DNA from: Spirochaetales bacterium | GTDB lineage: Bacteria; Spirochaetota; Spirochaetia; Treponematales; Treponemataceae | Reading direction: 5' to 3' | Length of the DNA stretch: 37,741 nt | Assembly (NCBI GenBank): GCA_003245785.1 | Contig: QKCE01000252.1 | Span: forward strand, 1-37,741 | Shown: positions 34,298 to 37,741 of the stretch, one piece after another | Position numbering within the stretch: the first letter of the stretch is position 1 | Layout of the letters: each line of letters starts with the position of its first letter | The notes under the pieces: model-generated | Told to the model about the DNA's origin: nothing | The model's database searches: none | Seen by the model: only the letters and a program-made list of their open reading frames with translations | Position numbers and translations under genes: made by a program

Positions 34298-35110
34298 TCA
34301 GCGGTTTTCCGCTTCCGGCGGCGTTCCGCATTCCCTGTAAACCCTTCGTATCGACCGGGTATTCCCCTTGTCGTCAAGATCTATCAAAACCCCCTGAAGG
34401 GCTGGCCGCGCCCAGGCGTCCCGGGACCAATCGGGTATCCGCGTAAGGTATTCGCGGATTTTCGGTTCCGGGTCGCATCCGCCGACCGAATCCAGGCTGC
34501 CAGTACGTCCGGCGTCGGTTATGACCCCGGTGCCCTGGGGCAACACGGTCTCGTCCGAGGTGGCGACGCGCCCGTGGGAGCCGATCACCGCGGAAACCTT
34601 CCCGTCGGCCAGGAAAAAAAAGGCCTGCTTCTCCGCCGTGGCCCCGGCGTGAAAATCGACGATCACGTAAGGCGTCTCCTGGCGCAACCGTTCCGCGAGT
34701 CCCGGCAGGAGGGTAAAGGGGTTGTCCCCGTGCACGCGGTTGAATCCCACGCGCCCGATCATGGAAACGACCGCAACCCGGGTCTTTCCCGCGTTGAAGT
34801 ACCGCCATCCCCTGCCGGGGCTCTCGGGCGGATAATTCGCGGGCCGGAGCACGAAGGGCAGGGTCTCGAGGGATTCCACGAGATCCTTCTTGAAGAAGGA
34901 AGAATCCCCGCCGGTCATCGCGTCCACGCCGAGCTTCCGGAGATACCCGGCATGCTGCCGGCCCAGGCCATGGGAGGCCGTGGCGCCGTCGGCGTTCGCG
35001 ATCGTGAGATCGGGCTTTTCCGCGGCCTTGAGGGCCGGGAGGGCCGACTTCACGCACCAGATCCCCGCCTTTCCTACTATCTCGCTAATATATAATATAC
35101 GAATTCCCAA
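34298..35110 (-). CDS. YmdB/TIGR00282-family metallophosphoesterase homologue with altered active-site motifs
   Basis: MGIRILYISEIVGKAGIW...LPFVLRPANYPPESPGRGW...YVIVDFHAGATAEKQAFFFLADGKVSAVIGSHGRV...LPQGTGVITDAGRTGSLDSVGGCDPE: clearly YmdB-like along the whole length. TTG start. Confidence 0.85.
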   Translation of the reverse strand: MGIRILYISEIVGKAGIWCVKSALPALKAAEKPDLTIANADGATASHGLGRQHAGYLRKLGVDAMTGGDSSFFKKDLVESLETLPFVLRPANYPPESPGRGWRYFNAGKTRVAVVSMIGRVGFNRVHGDNPFTLLPGLAERLRQETPYVIVDFHAGATAEKQAFFFLADGKVSAVIGSHGRVATSDETVLPQGTGVITDAGRTGSLDSVGGCDPEPKIREYLTRIPDWSRDAWARPALQGVLIDLDDKGNTRSIRRVYRECGTPPEAENR

Positions 35111-35122
35111 ACCGGATTTCCC

Positions 35123-35644
35123 CTATTCGACACCCCGCGCGGCAAGAATTTCCGCGCATTTTCGCCGATCGTCCTCGCGGCCGAGCGCCTCGTAAGTATC
35201 CCGGAGATTATACAGGGCATCGTCGAAATCTGGAATAAGCGTGACGGCTTTTTCGAAACAACTGCACGCCTCGGCGTAAGCCTCCTTCGAGAACATCAGC
35301 ACGCCGAAATTGTTCCAGACGCGGCCGTTCGAGGGATCGAGCTCCAGGGCCTTCTCGTAGGCCTCGCGCGATATGTCGTCTTCGCCGCGCTCGTGCAGCA
35401 CGACGGCAAGGGTATCCAGCACGTCCACGTCGAGGGGGGAGGATTCAAGGGCGTTCGAAAGGGCGCCTTTCGCCTCTTCCAGCCTACCGAGGGCGCGATA
35501 GCTCAAGGCGAGATTGAACCAGAGGGTTGCGTTCGACGGATCCATCAAGAGACCCTTCCGCAGGCACGCGATAGCCTCGAAATGGTCGCCTTCGGCGGCG
35601 AGTTGCACCGCGCTGTCGTTAAGGGTCTGGGGCGTTTCTTCCAT
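35123..35644 (-). CDS. Tetratricopeptide repeat protein
   Basis: AIACLRKGLLMDPSNATLWFNLALSYRALGRLEEAKGALSNALESSPLDVDVLDTLAVVLHERGEDDISREAYEKALELDPSNGRVWNNFGVLMF: at least four TPR units. Start corrected to ATG 35644. Confidence 0.88.
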   Translation of the reverse strand: MEETPQTLNDSAVQLAAEGDHFEAIACLRKGLLMDPSNATLWFNLALSYRALGRLEEAKGALSNALESSPLDVDVLDTLAVVLHERGEDDISREAYEKALELDPSNGRVWNNFGVLMFSKEAYAEACSCFEKAVTLIPDFDDALYNLRDTYEALGREDDRRKCAEILAARGVE

Positions 35645-35664
35645 GGAAAATACCTTTCGGCGCG

Positions 35665-36324
35665 CTAAATGGCGGTCCCGTCGGGTAGGTCCGCGCCGGA
35701 GGGATCGTTTTTCCGAAACAGTTCGGGGTGGCGGGTTCGGGTATCGCTTCTCGCGGGTTCGGCATGGTTCACTAGTTCGTTCAGCTGGTCGCGAAGCTCC
35801 GCGGCCCGCTCGTAATCTTCCCGTTCTACCGCCGCTTTCAGCTCGTTCTGGAGGTAGAGCACCACCGGCTGATCGGTATTGGGCGAGGCCAAAAGCTCGG
35901 CGTTCCCGGATACCGAGGACGCGGGAACCCCGTTGCGGGTAAGAACGCCGTCTTCCACGAATATGGGGCATTCGATACGGGCGGACAGGCAAAGTATGTC
36001 CGAGGGCCGCGACTCGAGGGCGATTTCGCGCCCGTGTTGCACGAGCACCATGCGGCAGAGGTAGGTCCCGCTCCGGATCCCGTATATCTCCACCCGATCG
36101 AGCCGTCCCTGCAGGGATTCGATGGTCGCGAGGAGAAGCTCGTGTACCATCGGCCTCGGGGCGAGAATATGGGTCAATTCCACGAGAATCAGCTGGATAT
36201 CGGATTCCGACACGAATACGGGCAACACCAGGTCCGATTGCTCGGGCCGGATGAAGACCGCGTTGCCGGGGTCGGCTTGGGCGATGGTCCAGATGTGCGA
36301 TGGCAGGAATCGTGCCGTTCTCAT
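35665..36324 (-). CDS. Bifunctional nuclease (BFN/DUF151) domain protein with C-terminal UVR motif
   Basis: PVFVSESDIQLILVELTHILAPRPMVHELLLATIESLQGRLDRVEIYGIRSGTYLCRMVLVQHGREIALESRPSDILCLSARIECPIFVEDGVL (BFN); LKAAVEREDYERAAELRDQLNEL (UvrB/UvrC motif). Confidence 0.87.
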   Translation of the reverse strand: MRTARFLPSHIWTIAQADPGNAVFIRPEQSDLVLPVFVSESDIQLILVELTHILAPRPMVHELLLATIESLQGRLDRVEIYGIRSGTYLCRMVLVQHGREIALESRPSDILCLSARIECPIFVEDGVLTRNGVPASSVSGNAELLASPNTDQPVVLYLQNELKAAVEREDYERAAELRDQLNELVNHAEPARSDTRTRHPELFRKNDPSGADLPDGTAI

Positions 36325-36397
36325 ACTTAAAGCGTACTACACGGCACGCGCGAAAACAAGAACGCCCGAGCGGATTTTTTCCCGGCGAAACGCGGAA

Positions 36398-37438
36398 TCA
36401 TAAGCCCCGCAGCATCGACGCGAAAAGGTCCGCGATAAGCGCCGCGGCGGGTGAGTCGGGCCAGGCTTCCGAGAAATACGAGGTGGACTTCTCGATGAGC
36501 CCGATTCCGTGGGCGCTTGCCGCCTCGATCGCCCCGGACGACTCCAGAAGGGCGATCCCCTCCTCCACCGCCGGGTCGGCTATTCCGCCCTTTTTCGCGG
36601 CCTCGAAAATCGACGAGAGCTTCGTCAAATCGCCCGGTTTCCGCTCGAGGTGCAGGATGACCGGGAGGCTCTTTTTGCCTTCCACGATATCGTCCCCGCG
36701 TTTCTTGCCGGGATTCCCCGTGGTCAGGTTCCGCACGTCGTCCACGATCTGGAAACCGACCCCGATCCGGGCGGCGATATCGCCGAAGTCCGAAACGGCT
36801 TCCCCCTCCGCGCCGCCGGCCAGCATCCCCACTTCCCCGGCGAGCCGGGACAGCGTACCGGTTTTCATGGCGACCATGGCCTCGTATTCCGCCCGGGCGG
36901 GAACGAGGGCCGGGGCGCGGTGCCAATGGATGTCCATGGCCTGCCCGAGGTGAAGCCTCCGCAGCTCCCGGGAAACCGTGCGGTACAATACCAGCTTGAG
37001 GGAGTCCGACGAGGGATAAGAGTCGATTATCGCCATCGACTGGAAATAGAGCCAGCTCGCGGCGTTTATCGCGGTGTCCTCGCCCCAGAGGAGATGGATC
37101 GCGGGCTTTCCGCGCCGTTCGTCGGCGCCGTCCTCTATGTCGTCGTGAATGAGGCTCGCGGTATGGGGAAACTCGACGAGGGGAGTGAGGGAATAGGCCC
37201 TGTCTCCCCCGCCCGCGAGCTCGCAGGCAAGCACCATGAGTAGGGGACGCCACCGCTTCCCCCCGCGCGACATGAGGTCCAGGCACGGCTCGAGAAGGGG
37301 GGAAACGTGCGCGGGCCTCACCGAATCCGGGACGGAGGCGAAGCTCTCGGAGATCCAGGCCGGATCGACCGGATGGGGAAGTCGGGAGTTCAAAACGGCC
37401 TCTATCTTTTCAAGTCGGCGGGTATATTCTATATTCAT
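36398..37438 (-). CDS. Polyprenyl synthetase family protein (trans-prenyltransferase)
   Basis: RGGKRWRPLLMVLACELAGG, VEFPHTASLIHDDIEDGADERRGKPAIHLLWG (first Asp-rich motif), FQIVDDVRNLTTG (second Asp-rich motif), GKKRGDDIVEGKKSLPVI. Start ATG 37438 preferred over TTG 37462. Confidence 0.93.
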   Translation of the reverse strand: MNIEYTRRLEKIEAVLNSRLPHPVDPAWISESFASVPDSVRPAHVSPLLEPCLDLMSRGGKRWRPLLMVLACELAGGGDRAYSLTPLVEFPHTASLIHDDIEDGADERRGKPAIHLLWGEDTAINAASWLYFQSMAIIDSYPSSDSLKLVLYRTVSRELRRLHLGQAMDIHWHRAPALVPARAEYEAMVAMKTGTLSRLAGEVGMLAGGAEGEAVSDFGDIAARIGVGFQIVDDVRNLTTGNPGKKRGDDIVEGKKSLPVILHLERKPGDLTKLSSIFEAAKKGGIADPAVEEGIALLESSGAIEAASAHGIGLIEKSTSYFSEAWPDSPAAALIADLFASMLRGL

Positions 37439-37472
37439 GAAAGTATTGTAAACGAATTTCAAGGGGAATGCA

Positions 37473-37741
37473 TGCCGTCGAACAGCTACGAAAAACCGGA
37501 TTTCTGGTCCAAAAAGGCCTTTTCCGAGGGCTATCCCGCGCGCTCGGTGTACAAACTGAAGGAGATGGACGAAAAGTTTTCGCTCCTCAGGAAGAACACC
37601 CGCGTGATGGACCTAGGGGCCGCCCCGGGCAGCTGGACGACCTATCTTCTTCGCAAGCTTGACGGGGGCGGCCACGTGACCGCCATAGACCTCTCCCCCC
37701 TCGCGAAGGACGTGAAAGGCGAAAATCTCTCGTTCTTCCAG
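37473..37741 (+). CDS. rlmE: 23S rRNA (uridine-2'-O-)-methyltransferase RlmE/FtsJ, partial (runs off the right edge)
   Basis: MPSNSYEKPDFWSKKAFSEGYPARSVYKLKEMDEKFSLLRKNTRVMDLGAAPGSWTTYLLRKLDGGGHVTAIDLSPL: FtsJ SAM motif; SD AAGGGG. Absent from the ORF track because it has no stop in the window. Confidence 0.92.

Noticed and set aside
36325-36397. Possible terminator downstream of the polyprenyl synthetase (T6 run near 36375)
   Set aside because: I could not draw a convincing GC stem directly preceding the U-tract on either strand.
37468-37662. 64-aa ORF MHAVEQLRKTG... at the right edge
   Set aside because: Out of frame with the real rlmE reading frame that begins at 37473 and runs off the window.
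1-37741. CRISPR arrays, transposons, integrases, prophage or toxin-antitoxin islands
   Set aside because: No spaced direct repeats, terminal inverted repeats with a transposase, phage structural genes or small paired TA-like ORFs seen; the region reads as ordinary chromosomal core/accessory genes.

Overview
High-GC, gene-dense chromosomal window that looks spirochaete/Treponema-like (inference from gene content and protein motifs only; no database search was possible). I support 34 protein-coding genes, two of them cut by the window edges, one TPP riboswitch, one strong intrinsic terminator and several promoter/operator candidates. Main blocks: EamA / HD / flavodoxin-fold / PhzF cluster; glgX-glgP; a pseudoreceiver+HATPase+cNMP-binding protein next to an AddB-like/AddA-like helicase-nuclease pair; ADA-like amidohydrolase; mnmG; TPP-riboswitch-controlled thiB-thiP-thiQ; PfkB kinase; secreted MBL-fold protein; TIGR02757-like protein; chemoreceptor; rny; lptC-lptA-lptB; cheR-cheB; rseC / YmdB-like / TPR / bifunctional-nuclease-domain / polyprenyl synthetase run; rlmE. 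There is no CRISPR array, transposon, prophage, tRNA or rRNA that I can see. The most interesting signals are in control regions and gene ends: (i) a self-complementary -35 hexamer (TTGCAA) that appears to be shared by two divergent promoters, each with an exact 17-bp spacer, one driving a TPP riboswitch and the other a PfkB gene; (ii) a recurrent arrangement in which a -10 hexamer lies exactly 6 nt upstream of an ATG that has no Shine-Dalgarno, suggesting leaderless mRNAs (EamA, PfkB, lptC, polyprenyl synthetase, possibly mnmG); (iii) an rny 3' end with the stop codon inside a perfect hairpin loop, a second perfect hairpin, and an in-frame second copy of the VEYAR-stop terminus; (iv) a YmdB-family protein with most metal ligands substituted.
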